28,320 nt of DNA, taken from the NCBI GenBank assembly GCA_002427745.1, contig DIYF01000171.1, positions 1 through 28,320 on the forward strand, read 5' to 3'. The position numbers and the translations under genes are program-made. Positions within the stretch are counted from its first letter, which is position 1. Each line of letters starts with the position of its first letter. This document shows, piece by piece, positions 1 through 8,128 of the stretch. The notes under the pieces are model-generated. The model worked only from the letters and a program-made list of their open reading frames with translations. It was not told the origin of the DNA and did no database searches. The stretch is from Roseivirga sp. UBA6061. GTDB taxonomy: Bacteria; Bacteroidota; Bacteroidia; Cytophagales; Cyclobacteriaceae.

Positions 1-27
1 TGACGGTACCGTCAGGGCTTTTTATTT
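1..27 (+). terminator. Partial terminator at window edge
   Basis: The first 14 bases are a perfect palindrome (TGACG, loop GTAC, CGTCA) followed by AGGG, C and a T-run. This looks like the loop, stem and U-tract of a Rho-independent terminator whose left arm begins outside the window. It would serve a rightward gene upstream, convergent with the permease at 54-1307. Confidence 0.55.
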
Positions 28-53
28 GTGTTTTTAACCTTGATTTTTTTCTA

Positions 54-1307
54 TCAGGAAGAGCGCATAGCCTCTACCGGATCCATTCGAGCAGCCTTGG
101 CCGAAGGGATAATTCCTGAAGCCACTCCAATGGCCGTGGAAGAACCTACACCAATAAGAATATTTTTAAAACTCAGTGATAGCTCCAAAGCTCCTGTCGG
201 GATAATCAGAGTGAGCAAGAAAACGAGGCCTACACCGAGCCCCCCGCCCAGCAGACAAAGAAAGATAGACTCAAACAGGAACTGGAATAAAACAAAGTAA
301 TTCTTAGCTCCCAGTGACTTCTGAATTCCGATAATCTTGGTGCGTTCCTGAACCGACACGAACATGATATTCATAATACCAAAGCCTCCCACCAGAATAG
401 AAAAACCTCCGATTACAATGCCGGCCCTTGTCAGGAAATCAAAAATACCATCAAGCAATCCTACAATAGCTTCAGGACGATTGAGTGAAAAATCTGAGAC
501 TGTTTTAGGCCTTAAGCCCCGCATCCTTCGGATAGTACCCTCCATTTCATTCTGAAGCTCCACCAACCCCACATCTGACTCCAGTCCTTTAACCGCAATC
601 TGTGGATTAAGTCCGAATCGCCTGCCTATATAATACATCTTGGTAAACATTTTATAAGGCAGGTAAACGCGGTCATCATTACTCGGAGTTCCAAAAAGGC
701 TCTCACCTTCTCTCTCCAACACTCCAATGATCCTGACCTTATACCCTCTTACTTTTACCTCTTTACCAATAGGATCTTCGTTTTTAAAGAGGGATTTAGC
801 CACTTCGTCTCCAATCAGAGCTACATTTCGTCCAGACTCAATCTCCTGAGTTGTGAAATATCTTCCCGTTTCGATGGGTACATCATACACATCTTTATAG
901 TCAAAAGTGATTCCGTAAATGTCTATACCACTAAGACTACTGTTTTTCATCTTAACCGTTGTGCTTCTACTCGCCACAATGGTTACAGCAGCAGCATTCT
1001 GCAGATTTTCTGATAAGAATTCGAACTCACTGTAGCGGTTATTCTGTCTTCTGAAGTATTTCCACCAGGGATAATCAGGTTGAGGGTCGAAAGGAAATTT
1101 GTCAACCGTGATCACATTGGAGCCAAGAAAATCAAGACTATCACGGATATTTCTCTCAAGTGAGTCCACAAAAGTGAACACAGAGATAATCATAAAAATA
1201 CCGATGGTTACCCCTAAAAGAGACAGCATAGTTCTCAGCACATTGGTAGTGAGTACCTGCCAGGCAAACCGGATACTTTCGACTAATAACTTTAAAAATA
1301 TTCCCAC
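54..1307 (-). CDS. MacB/FtsX-type ABC transporter permease
   Basis: Inner-membrane permease of the MacB type, which in the family works with a separate ATPase to move lipoproteins, peptides or drugs, or to transmit mechanical work across the envelope. One N-terminal membrane segment (about residues 20-45) is followed by a periplasmic MacB_PCD-like domain (about 46-285). The C-terminal FtsX domain has three segments (about 292-318, 340-365, 380-400), a QERTKIIGIQKSLGA motif and the ending DPVEAMR. At 417 residues it has the usual single-permease length. The start is GTG at 1307; the next in-frame Met (residue 27) would delete half of the first membrane helix. No ATPase gene lies in the window, so its partner is to the left or elsewhere. 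Substrate unknown. Confidence 0.9.
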   Translation of the reverse strand: MGIFLKLLVESIRFAWQVLTTNVLRTMLSLLGVTIGIFMIISVFTFVDSLERNIRDSLDFLGSNVITVDKFPFDPQPDYPWWKYFRRQNNRYSEFEFLSENLQNAAAVTIVASRSTTVKMKNSSLSGIDIYGITFDYKDVYDVPIETGRYFTTQEIESGRNVALIGDEVAKSLFKNEDPIGKEVKVRGYKVRIIGVLEREGESLFGTPSNDDRVYLPYKMFTKMYYIGRRFGLNPQIAVKGLESDVGLVELQNEMEGTIRRMRGLRPKTVSDFSLNRPEAIVGLLDGIFDFLTRAGIVIGGFSILVGGFGIMNIMFVSVQERTKIIGIQKSLGAKNYFVLFQFLFESIFLCLLGGGLGVGLVFLLTLIIPTGALELSLSFKNILIGVGSSTAIGVASGIIPSAKAARMDPVEAMRSS

Positions 1308-1662
1308 GTGGTTTCTTTTTTAATCAGTGATCTGACGAGTCGCTATTTTCAGAACGTAAAGAATCAAAAAATGTAAACACGGTGGTGCTGCTATTACGTA
1401 AAAAACACATTATCCCTCGTGATCGGATTTTGATACTGTTAAGTGGACAAAGAAAAGAGGCAAACTGTTACAAAGAATAAGTGCTCGTATCTTTCAAATT
1501 ATTATCAATCAAGGGTATATGACACTCAAGCAATAATTTCTATCTTTGCAAGCTATTTCAAAAATTTGAAGGAAAAACCCCGGAATACGGCTGAAATCAA
1601 CCGGACCAATGGATAAGCACCATCCGGACACAGGCCTGACCCATTAAACAAAATACTAACAG
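1308..1662. other. Intergenic region, divergent permease/queA
   Basis: This 355-base stretch holds no supported gene. It separates the leftward permease gene from rightward queA, so it must carry both promoters. The queA -7 element is at 1541-1548. A weaker TACATTTT-like -7 element for the permease lies on the minus strand near 1360-1370. The last ~105 bases form the queA leader, with three CCGG tetramers and the palindrome CAGGCCTG (1631-1638). Confidence 0.5.
1541..1548 (+). promoter_or_regulatory. Bacteroidota-type -7 element for queA
   Basis: TATCTTTG matches the TAnnTTTG -7 consensus exactly. No convincing TTG/TTTG -33 element is seen at the expected 17-23 base spacing. Transcription would start near 1553, giving a leader of about 110 bases, long for this group. 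Confidence 0.45.
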
Positions 1663-2709
1663 ATGAAATTATCTGCTTTTAAGTTCGAGCTCCCAGAAGA
1701 CAGAATTGCACACTATCCAACCGAAAACCGCGATGACTCGCGCTTGATGGTATTGCATAAAGAGACTGGAGAGATTGAGCACAAAATCTTTAAAGACGTT
1801 GTTGATTACTTTGAGGAAGGAGATGTACTGGTAAACAATGACACCAAGGTTTTCCCCGCAAGGCTCTACGGACAAAAAGAAAAAACCGGTGCGCAGATCG
1901 AGGTTTTCCTCCTCAGAGAGCTCAATCCGGAAATGCATCTGTGGGATGTACTGGTAGACCCTGCCAGAAAAATTCGTGTAGGCAATAAACTGTACTTCGG
2001 TGAGGGAGAACTGGTAGCTGAAGTAATTGACAATACTACCTCCCGAGGCAGAACTATCCGCTTCCTGTATGATGGCAGCGATGAAGAATTTTACAAGACG
2101 ATAGATACATTAGGAGAAACTCCGCTGCCTCGTACCATTCCCCGCGCTACTGAGCCTGAGGATCGTGAGCGCTTCCAGACCATTTACGCCAAAAACGTAG
2201 GTGCGGTAGCAGCACCAGTAGCTGGACTTCACTTCACGCAGCATGTAATGAAACGCCTGGAGATTAAAGGCATTGACATTACTTCTTTGACCCTCCATAT
2301 TGGCCTGGGTACTTTCCGTCCGGTAGATGTGGAAGATCTCACCAAGCATAAAATGGATTCTGAAAACTACATGATTGGTCAGGAAACAGCCGATCTTGTA
2401 AACAAGGCCCTGGATAATAAAAGAAGAGTATGTTCTGTGGGAACAACTTCTATGAGAGCACTGGAATCATCGGTTTCAGCGGGTGGCAGGCTCAAGCCCA
2501 ACGAAGCATGGACAGACAAGTTTATCTTCCCTCCATACGAGTTCAAAATCTGTAATGCCCTGATCACCAACTTTCACCTGCCGGAATCAACACTGTTGAT
2601 GCAGGCAGCTGCTTTTGGTGGCTATGACAATATCATCAATGCTTATCAGGTAGCACAGAAAGAAGGCTATCGCTTCTTCAGCTACGGAGATGCAATGCTT
2701 ATCATTTGA
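1663..2709 (+). CDS. queA: S-adenosylmethionine:tRNA ribosyltransferase-isomerase
   Basis: QueA transfers and isomerises the ribosyl part of S-adenosylmethionine onto 7-aminomethyl-7-deazaguanine at tRNA position 34, giving epoxyqueuosine in queuosine synthesis; it is cytoplasmic. Family landmarks are visible: the N-terminal [10 protein letters not shown] block, [17 protein letters not shown], the PLPRTIPR segment, [11 protein letters not shown], and the C-terminal TTSMRALES and [13 protein letters not shown] motifs. The 348 residues match the normal length. The ATG at 1663 follows an A-rich leader. No other queuosine gene is adjacent, and a terminator directly follows, so it is probably transcribed alone. 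Confidence 0.97.
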   Translation: MKLSAFKFELPEDRIAHYPTENRDDSRLMVLHKETGEIEHKIFKDVVDYFEEGDVLVNNDTKVFPARLYGQKEKTGAQIEVFLLRELNPEMHLWDVLVDPARKIRVGNKLYFGEGELVAEVIDNTTSRGRTIRFLYDGSDEEFYKTIDTLGETPLPRTIPRATEPEDRERFQTIYAKNVGAVAAPVAGLHFTQHVMKRLEIKGIDITSLTLHIGLGTFRPVDVEDLTKHKMDSENYMIGQETADLVNKALDNKRRVCSVGTTSMRALESSVSAGGRLKPNEAWTDKFIFPPYEFKICNALITNFHLPESTLLMQAAAFGGYDNIINAYQVAQKEGYRFFSYGDAMLII

Positions 2710-2731
2710 TGAGCTGACAAGATTATCAGAC

Positions 2732-2765
2732 AAAAGCCTCACTGTTTAGTGGGGCTTTTCTATTT
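2732..2765 (+). terminator. Terminator after queA
   Basis: An 11-bp stem AAAGCCTCACT / AGTGGGGCTTT (one G-T pair) with loop GTTT, followed by TCTATTTT. It ends queA and lies only a few bases before the ispD ATG at 2772, so ispD needs a promoter within the terminator/queA end or depends on read-through. Confidence 0.8.
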
Positions 2766-2771
2766 TAGGCC

Positions 2772-3443
2772 ATGCAAAAGTATGTGGTGATCGTAGCAGG
2801 GGGCTCTGGCACCCGAATGAAGAGGGAAATCCCGAAGCAGTTCATACCTGTAGCCGGCAAGCCCATCCTCATGCATACCCTCACCGCTTTTTACAGGGTA
2901 TCCGAACAGATACAGATTATCCTGGTGCTTCCGGAAAGTCAGGTACTTGGCTGGAAGAGTCTTTGTGCACAGTATCATTTTGACGTCCCACACATCACTA
3001 CCGTTGGGGGGGAAACTAGGTTTCACTCCGTAAAGAACGGCCTCAGCGAGATAAAGGGAAGCGGCCTGGTGGCCATCCATGATGGTGTACGCCCTATGGT
3101 AAGCGAACAGATTATTCTCAACTCCTTTGCCATAGCCGAGCAAAAGGGAAATGCCATTGCAGCAGTTCCGCTGAAAGATTCCATTCGCTGGAGCAGGGGT
3201 GAGGATAACAAAGTGGTAAACCGCAATGAATACCAACTGATTCAAACGCCCCAGACTTTTCAGATAGCCCTGATAAAAGAAGCCTTCAATACAGAACATG
3301 ACCCAGGCTTTACGGATGACGCCACTGTGCTCGAAGCCACAGGGACAAAAATCCATTTGATTGAAGGAGATTACAGTAATATCAAAATCACCACACCGGA
3401 GGACCTGGTGCTGGCTGAATCTCTGCTCAAAGGCTCAAACTGA
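2772..3443 (+). CDS. ispD: 2-C-methyl-D-erythritol 4-phosphate cytidylyltransferase
   Basis: IspD joins CTP and 2-C-methyl-D-erythritol 4-phosphate to make CDP-methylerythritol in the MEP isoprenoid pathway; cytoplasmic. The nucleotide-binding signature AGGSGTRMKREIPKQF is at residues 9-24, including the conserved Arg15 and Lys22. HDGVRPMVS, AAVPLKDSIRW, NEYQLIQTPQTF and the C-terminal IKITTPEDLVLAE are also present. The 223 residues are normal for the single-domain enzyme, with no IspF fusion. The ATG follows the queA terminator by a handful of bases and has no clear ribosome binding site. Other MEP genes are not in the window. Confidence 0.96.
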   Translation: MQKYVVIVAGGSGTRMKREIPKQFIPVAGKPILMHTLTAFYRVSEQIQIILVLPESQVLGWKSLCAQYHFDVPHITTVGGETRFHSVKNGLSEIKGSGLVAIHDGVRPMVSEQIILNSFAIAEQKGNAIAAVPLKDSIRWSRGEDNKVVNRNEYQLIQTPQTFQIALIKEAFNTEHDPGFTDDATVLEATGTKIHLIEGDYSNIKITTPEDLVLAESLLKGSN

Positions 3444-3512
3444 TTTTTAAATCCTCAGGCTACCCGAACAGCACACGAGCTTTTTACGAGATGTTTTAGC
3501 TTTCGGCACTAT

Positions 3513-3524
3513 GCAATCGATTGC
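3513..3524. promoter_or_regulatory. LacI-type operator-like palindrome (site 1)
   Basis: GCAATCGATTGC is a perfect 12-bp palindrome with a central CG, the architecture of LacI/PurR-family operators. It lies about 110 bases upstream of the first gene of the sugar operon. A related imperfect copy is centred 60 bp downstream. No LacI-family gene is in the window, so the cognate regulator is unknown. Confidence 0.4.
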
Positions 3525-3573
3525 CAGAAACACGAGCTGATCATTAATAATTCAGCGCGGCCCTTCACCCCAT

Positions 3574-3583
3574 CAATCGGTTG
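3574..3583. promoter_or_regulatory. LacI-type operator-like site 2
   Basis: CAATCGGTTG differs at one position from the CAATCGATTG core of the site at 3513-3524 and is flanked so that TCAA and TTGA mirror each other. It overlaps the TTG that may serve as the -33 element of the operon promoter, the position expected for a repressor site. Confidence 0.35.
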
Positions 3584-3610
3584 AATTCAAGAGTATTTTC
3601 TTTAACTTAT
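3581..3610 (+). promoter_or_regulatory. Possible promoter of the sugar operon
   Basis: TTG at 3581-3583 is followed after exactly 19 bases by TAACTTAT (3603-3610), a partial match to TAnnTTTG. Spacing is ideal but the -7 match is only fair. Transcription would begin about 17 bases before the ATG at 3632. Confidence 0.3.
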
Positions 3611-3631
3611 TGCACCATTATTTTTTCTAAC

Positions 3632-4417
3632 ATGTCGAAACGCGCAATCACTCTGCTTTCACTGGCAGGAATCATGTGTCTGTCTATTTTTTCCTGTAAG
3701 CAGGAACCTGAGTGGGTACCTCTTTTCAATGGTAAAGATTTAACGGGTTGGCAACCCAAAATTGCAGGCTATGACCTGGGAGACAATTTCGGCAACACCT
3801 TCAGTGTGCAGGACGGCCTGCTTACCGTCAACTACGATGCTTACGATACTTTCAATTATCGCTACGGACATCTTTTCTACGAGCAAAAATTCTCGAAATA
3901 CCTGCTTAGGGTAGAATACAGATTTATTGGCGATCAGGTAAACGGAGGGGAAGGCTGGGCCACCAAAAACAGCGGTGTGATGCTACACAGTCAATCTCCC
4001 GAATCCATGACCAAAGACCAGGATTTCCCTATTTCTATAGAAGCCCAGTTTCTGGGAGGACTCAATAACGGAGACCGTCCGACCGGAAGCCTTTGCACAC
4101 CCGGCACTCATGTGGAAATGGATGGCAAACTGGAAAAAAGACATTGCATCACAGCTGACTCACCTACCTATCATGGAGAAGAGTGGGTGACCATGGATTT
4201 CCTGGTACTGGGAGATGAGCTGGTAGCCCATATAATAGAAGGAGATACCGTGATGAAATACAGCAAGCCCATCATAGGTGGCGGAGTGGTCGATAAGTTT
4301 GATCCGGCTGTAAAAATGGATGGCAAGGCACTGACCGAGGGCTATATCGCACTGCAAAGTGAAAGTCACCCGATTCAGTTCAGAAAAGTACTGATCAAAG
4401 ATTTATCAGGCGAATGA
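3632..4417 (+). CDS. DUF1080 (3-keto-disaccharide hydrolase family) lipoprotein
   Basis: Secreted concanavalin-like beta-sandwich protein of family PF06439 (DUF1080), whose studied members hydrolyse 3-keto-glycosides. The ATG at 3632 is preferred to an upstream in-frame TTG at 3581 because it begins a clean lipoprotein signal (MSKRAITLLSLAGIMCLSIFSC, lipobox Cys22 of 261 residues). The upstream TTG also overlaps regulatory sequence. Family landmarks include VPLFNGKDLTGWQP just after the signal, NSGVMLHSQSPESM, and the C-terminal GYIALQSESHPIQFRKVLIKDL. It is first in a six-gene operon, 72 bases before the MFS gene. The final gene of that operon is a second DUF1080 protein with a different sorting signal. 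Exact substrate unknown. Confidence 0.88.
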   Translation: MSKRAITLLSLAGIMCLSIFSCKQEPEWVPLFNGKDLTGWQPKIAGYDLGDNFGNTFSVQDGLLTVNYDAYDTFNYRYGHLFYEQKFSKYLLRVEYRFIGDQVNGGEGWATKNSGVMLHSQSPESMTKDQDFPISIEAQFLGGLNNGDRPTGSLCTPGTHVEMDGKLEKRHCITADSPTYHGEEWVTMDFLVLGDELVAHIIEGDTVMKYSKPIIGGGVVDKFDPAVKMDGKALTEGYIALQSESHPIQFRKVLIKDLSGE

Positions 4418-4489
4418 GAAAATACCTGTCGGGCTACCTGACAACTAACTATAGATAACACATAATCAACAACCCTAATTACTAGCATA

Positions 4490-5722
4490 ATGAGTTCTCA
4501 GAATGGATTAAATAAAAGCAGGCTTTTCACTGCCAGTTGTATGGCGCTTACGGTTACCTCTATGACCTTTGCCATCCGGGCGGGTATCCTTGGCCAGCTG
4601 GGTACCGACTTTGGCCTGACCGATACACAGCTTGGTTTTGTTAATTCCATGGCTTTCCTGGGCTTTCCCCTGGCTACCATTTTCGGAGGCCTGGTTTATA
4701 ACACAGTAGGCCCTAAAAAGCTGATGATCATTGCTTTTGTATCCCACTTATTGGGTCTGGGACTGACCATTGGTGCCGGTGGCTTCTGGACCCTCCTGAT
4801 CTCTACCTTCTTTGTAGGTTTTGCCAATGGTAGTGTAGAGGCAGCCTGTAACCCTATGATTGCCGGTATGTATTCAGGAGATCAAACGGCAAAGCTGAAT
4901 CGTTTCCATGTATGGTTCCCTGGAGGTATCGTTATCGGATCACTCGTCTCTAAGTTTATGACCGACCTGTCCATGGGCTGGGAACTTCAGATAGCGATAA
5001 TGCTTATTCCAACACTGGCTTATGGTTTCCTCTTTATGGGACAGACCTTTCCGGCCAACGAGAGCTCAGAGTCCAATACAGCCTCTAATATTAAAAGCCT
5101 TTTATCTCCGCTCTTCATCTTCATGGTGATTTGCATGACGCTGACAGCTACGACAGAACTCGGTACCCAACAGTGGGTAGAGAAGATACTCGGCAACACA
5201 GGTGCCAGCCCTATGCTCATCCTGGCCATGGTTACCGGACTTATGGCCATTGGCCGTTTCTTTGCCGGACCGGTGATCCGCAGATTCAATCCTGCCGGAG
5301 TGCTTTGGGGCTCCTCCATCATTGCCGCACTGGCCATCTACCTGATGAGCATGGCAACCGGTGGAATGGTATACCTGGCTGCCGTACTCTTTGCCGTGGG
5401 TGTTATGTATTTCTGGCCAACAATGATTGGTTTTGTAGGAGAATATCTGCCTAAAACCGGGGCGCTGGGCATGTCTCTGATCGGAGGAGCGGGTATGTTT
5501 GCCACCAGTATCTGGCAGCCGGTGATCGGTGGATGGCTGGATGCCGAAAAAGCTGATGCACTGGCTTCGGGCATGACAGCTGAAGCTGCGGAGCTCGCTG
5601 CCGGACAGGCCACACTGGGGAATATCGTCTACTTCCCGCTGGTACTGGTTGTACTTTTCGGGCTGCTGTTTATGAACAGAAAGAAACTTGAAGCACAGAG
5701 AGTACCACAGTCAGGTCACTAG
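4490..5722 (+). CDS. Major facilitator superfamily transporter
   Basis: Inner-membrane MFS permease of 410 residues with about 12 hydrophobic segments. The first helices carry FGLTDTQLGFVNSMAFLGFPLATIFGGLVYNTVG, in which the loop 2-3 signature is NTVGPKKL; a cytoplasmic-loop arginine region (MAIGRFFAGPVIRRFN) starts the second half. Its position between a DUF1080 protein and sugar-modifying enzymes suggests uptake of a sugar, keto-sugar or sugar acid. It lies 14 bases before the next transporter gene, so two unrelated secondary transporters are made together. Substrate cannot be read from the sequence. Confidence 0.85.
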   Translation: MSSQNGLNKSRLFTASCMALTVTSMTFAIRAGILGQLGTDFGLTDTQLGFVNSMAFLGFPLATIFGGLVYNTVGPKKLMIIAFVSHLLGLGLTIGAGGFWTLLISTFFVGFANGSVEAACNPMIAGMYSGDQTAKLNRFHVWFPGGIVIGSLVSKFMTDLSMGWELQIAIMLIPTLAYGFLFMGQTFPANESSESNTASNIKSLLSPLFIFMVICMTLTATTELGTQQWVEKILGNTGASPMLILAMVTGLMAIGRFFAGPVIRRFNPAGVLWGSSIIAALAIYLMSMATGGMVYLAAVLFAVGVMYFWPTMIGFVGEYLPKTGALGMSLIGGAGMFATSIWQPVIGGWLDAEKADALASGMTAEAAELAAGQATLGNIVYFPLVLVVLFGLLFMNRKKLEAQRVPQSGH

Positions 5723-5736
5723 AAAAAACCAATCCG

Positions 5737-6969
5737 ATGAGCATAAGCAAGGGAATTACCGGCAGGCTGAGCCTGATGATGTTTCTCCAGTTCTTTATCT
5801 GGGGAGGCTGGTTTGTAACACTGGGCACCTTTCTGGCCAATAACCTCAATGCGTCTGAAGCGCAGAAAAGCATGGCCTTTTCCACGCAATCCTGGGGTGC
5901 GATTATCGCCCCTTTTATTATTGGGCTGATTGCAGACCGGTTTTTTAATGCCGAAAAAATCCTGGGTGTCTTACATCTGCTGGGTGCATTACTCATGTAC
6001 CTGATGTACAGTGCAGCAGACTTTGCCACCTTCTACCCTTATGTACTGGGTTATATGATTCTCTATATGCCCACCCTGGCACTGGTCAATTCGGTAGCCT
6101 TCCGGCAAATGGACGACCCTTCCAAACAGTTCCCACCTATCCGGGTATCAGGTACAATTGGCTGGGTCATCGCGGGACTTGTAATCAGTTATGTCTTTTC
6201 ATGGGATTCACCTGAAGGCATTGCCAATGGTATGCTGAAGAACACCCTGCTGATGACAGCGGTAGCTGCCGGAGCCTTAGGCCTTTTCAGCTTTACTCTG
6301 CCAAAGACGCCACCTGCTGTTGCCAAAGGAACCCAAATAAAGCTCAGAGACATCCTGGGCCTTGACGCCCTCAAACTACTGAAGGATAAGAACTTCGCAC
6401 TCTTCTTCTTTTCGTCAGTCCTTATTTGTATCCCACTGGCCTTCTACTACCAGCAGACCAATCCATTTCTCACGGAGATTCAGGTAAGCAATGCTACCGG
6501 AAAAATGACCATCGGACAGATATCGGAAGTATTGTTTATGCTGCTGCTCCCGATATTTCTGAAGAAATACGGCATCAAAAAAACGCTGTTATTCGGTATG
6601 CTGGCCTGGGCCATTCGCTATACTCTTTTCGCCTTTGGCAACCCGGATGAGCTGGTTTTTATGCTCCTGACCGGAATAGCCCTACATGGAATCTGCTATG
6701 ATTTCTTCTTTGTGTCGGGGCAAATCTATACCGACTCCAAAGCCGGAGAAAAATACAAAAGTGCGGCACAGGGGCTTATCACACTGGCCACTTATGGTGT
6801 AGGTATGCTGATCGGGTTCTGGGCAGCCGGAAAAATCACCGCATACTATACGACAGGCACCGAACATGACTGGACCAGCATCTGGCTGTTACCGGCCGGT
6901 TTTGCGGTACTTGTCTTCCTTATTTTCACCTTTACCTTTAAAAACGAAACCGTAGAATACGATAAATAA
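5737..6969 (+). CDS. Nucleoside:H+ symporter-family (NupG/XapB-like) permease
   Basis: A 12-segment inner-membrane transporter of 410 residues resembling the nucleoside:H+ symporter branch of the MFS. The N-terminus LSLMMFLQFFIWGGWFVTLG, the AQKSMAFSTQSWGAIIAPFIIGLIADRFF block and FPPIRVSGTIGWVIAG are characteristic of that family. In Bacteroidota, members of this family recur beside Gfo/Idh and isomerase genes rather than nucleoside genes, so a sugar-like substrate is as likely as a nucleoside here. Its TAA is one base before the ATG of the oxidoreductase gene, implying translational coupling. Confidence 0.85.
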   Translation: MSISKGITGRLSLMMFLQFFIWGGWFVTLGTFLANNLNASEAQKSMAFSTQSWGAIIAPFIIGLIADRFFNAEKILGVLHLLGALLMYLMYSAADFATFYPYVLGYMILYMPTLALVNSVAFRQMDDPSKQFPPIRVSGTIGWVIAGLVISYVFSWDSPEGIANGMLKNTLLMTAVAAGALGLFSFTLPKTPPAVAKGTQIKLRDILGLDALKLLKDKNFALFFFSSVLICIPLAFYYQQTNPFLTEIQVSNATGKMTIGQISEVLFMLLLPIFLKKYGIKKTLLFGMLAWAIRYTLFAFGNPDELVFMLLTGIALHGICYDFFFVSGQIYTDSKAGEKYKSAAQGLITLATYGVGMLIGFWAAGKITAYYTTGTEHDWTSIWLLPAGFAVLVFLIFTFTFKNETVEYDK

Positions 6970-6970
6970 T

Positions 6971-8113
6971 ATGAGTCAGAGAAAAATCAGATTAGGGATG
7001 ATCGGAGGAGGTCATTCCTCATTTATAGGCATTGTGCACCGCATTGCCTCCTATATCGGAGAAGAATACAAACTGGTCGGAGGAGCCTTCGATACAGATC
7101 ATGAACGCGCCATTGACTTTGCACGTTCGCTGGAGATAGATACCAACAGAGCCTATGCCAATATTGATGCTTTTGTGGAGGGAGAGAATGCCCTGCCCGC
7201 TGACGAACGCATAGAAGCAGTGGTGGTGGTAACCCCCAATTTTCTGCATTACCCCATGGCTAAGCAACTCATTGAGGCAGGCTTTCACGTGATTTGTGAG
7301 AAACCTGTGACAAACACTGCCGAAGAAGCCATCGAGCTGGAAGAATTAGTGGCTAAAAACAAGGTGGTCTTTGCCCTCACACATACCTACACAGGCTACC
7401 CTATGGTACGCCAGATGAAATCCATGATTGCCGAGGGAGTGATCGGTGATATACAAAAGGTAGATGCCCAGTATTACCAGGGCTGGATCAACCCGGTGAT
7501 TCATGACAAAGAGAAAAGAAAATCAGTATGGAGGCTGGATCCCGCTAAAGCAGGACAAAGCTGCTGCATGGGAGATATCGGAGTTCATGCCTTTAATATG
7601 ATTGAGTACACCACCGGACTGAAAACAGAAAAGGTGCTGGCAGACCTGAACACCCTGTATGAAGACAATCCACTGGATATTGATGGCACCGCCCTGCTGC
7701 GATTCGAAAATGATGTTCGCGGCATTGTAAGAGCCAGCCAGATTGCCACCTCAGAGGAAAACAACCTCCGCATAGCAGCCTATGGCACCAAGGGAGCCCT
7801 GAAATGGGAACAGGAAAACCCCAACTATCTGTATTACCTTCAGGATGGTCAGCCCACGCAGGTACTAAAACCGGGACATGAGTACAACGGAGAGTTTGCC
7901 AAAGTAAGCACCAAGATGGCGCCCGGACATCCTGAGGGCATTTTTGATTCCATGGCGAACCTCTATAGCGGAGCGGCCAGAGCGATCAAAGGAGAAGACT
8001 ATATCGATGGAGCCTTTCCTACCATTCGCGATGGTGTAAGAGGGATGAAGTTTATTGAAGCTGTTTTAGACTCTGATAAAAACGGGAACAGCTGGACAGA
8101 AATAGTAGACTAA
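6971..8113 (+). CDS. Gfo/Idh/MocA-family NAD(P)-dependent oxidoreductase
   Basis: Cytoplasmic sugar or inositol oxidoreductase. The Rossmann dinucleotide motif GMIGGGHSSFIG is at residues 9-20. The family EKP motif (CEKPVTN, Glu110-Lys111-Pro112) supplies the usual catalytic Lys, and GDIGVHAFN gives the D-x3-H motif (Asp202, His206) of the C-terminal alpha/beta domain. The 380 residues are a normal length, with no signal peptide. It sits between a transporter (1-base gap) and a TIM-barrel isomerase (15-base gap). In a 3-keto-glycoside pathway it would interconvert 3-ketoglucose and glucose; myo-inositol or another polyol substrate is an alternative. Confidence 0.92.
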   Translation: MSQRKIRLGMIGGGHSSFIGIVHRIASYIGEEYKLVGGAFDTDHERAIDFARSLEIDTNRAYANIDAFVEGENALPADERIEAVVVVTPNFLHYPMAKQLIEAGFHVICEKPVTNTAEEAIELEELVAKNKVVFALTHTYTGYPMVRQMKSMIAEGVIGDIQKVDAQYYQGWINPVIHDKEKRKSVWRLDPAKAGQSCCMGDIGVHAFNMIEYTTGLKTEKVLADLNTLYEDNPLDIDGTALLRFENDVRGIVRASQIATSEENNLRIAAYGTKGALKWEQENPNYLYYLQDGQPTQVLKPGHEYNGEFAKVSTKMAPGHPEGIFDSMANLYSGAARAIKGEDYIDGAFPTIRDGVRGMKFIEAVLDSDKNGNSWTEIVD

Positions 8114-8128
8114 AGAAGAAAGACTCAA

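Noticed and set aside
54..1307. Calling the first permease an antibiotic exporter (macB)
   Set aside because: It lacks the MacB ATPase domain and the family is too broad to assign a substrate or gene name.
2760..3356. A 198-codon open frame antisense to ispD
   Set aside because: ispD is complete with all its motifs on the other strand; the antisense product shows no recognisable feature.
3473..3538. Direct repeat ACACGAGCT at 3473-3481 and 3530-3538
   Set aside because: Only nine bases, no palindromic or promoter context, and no mobile element between; probably chance.
3581..3631. Upstream TTG extension of the first DUF1080 gene
   Set aside because: It would bury the lipoprotein signal behind 17 residues and overlaps promoter and operator-like sequence.
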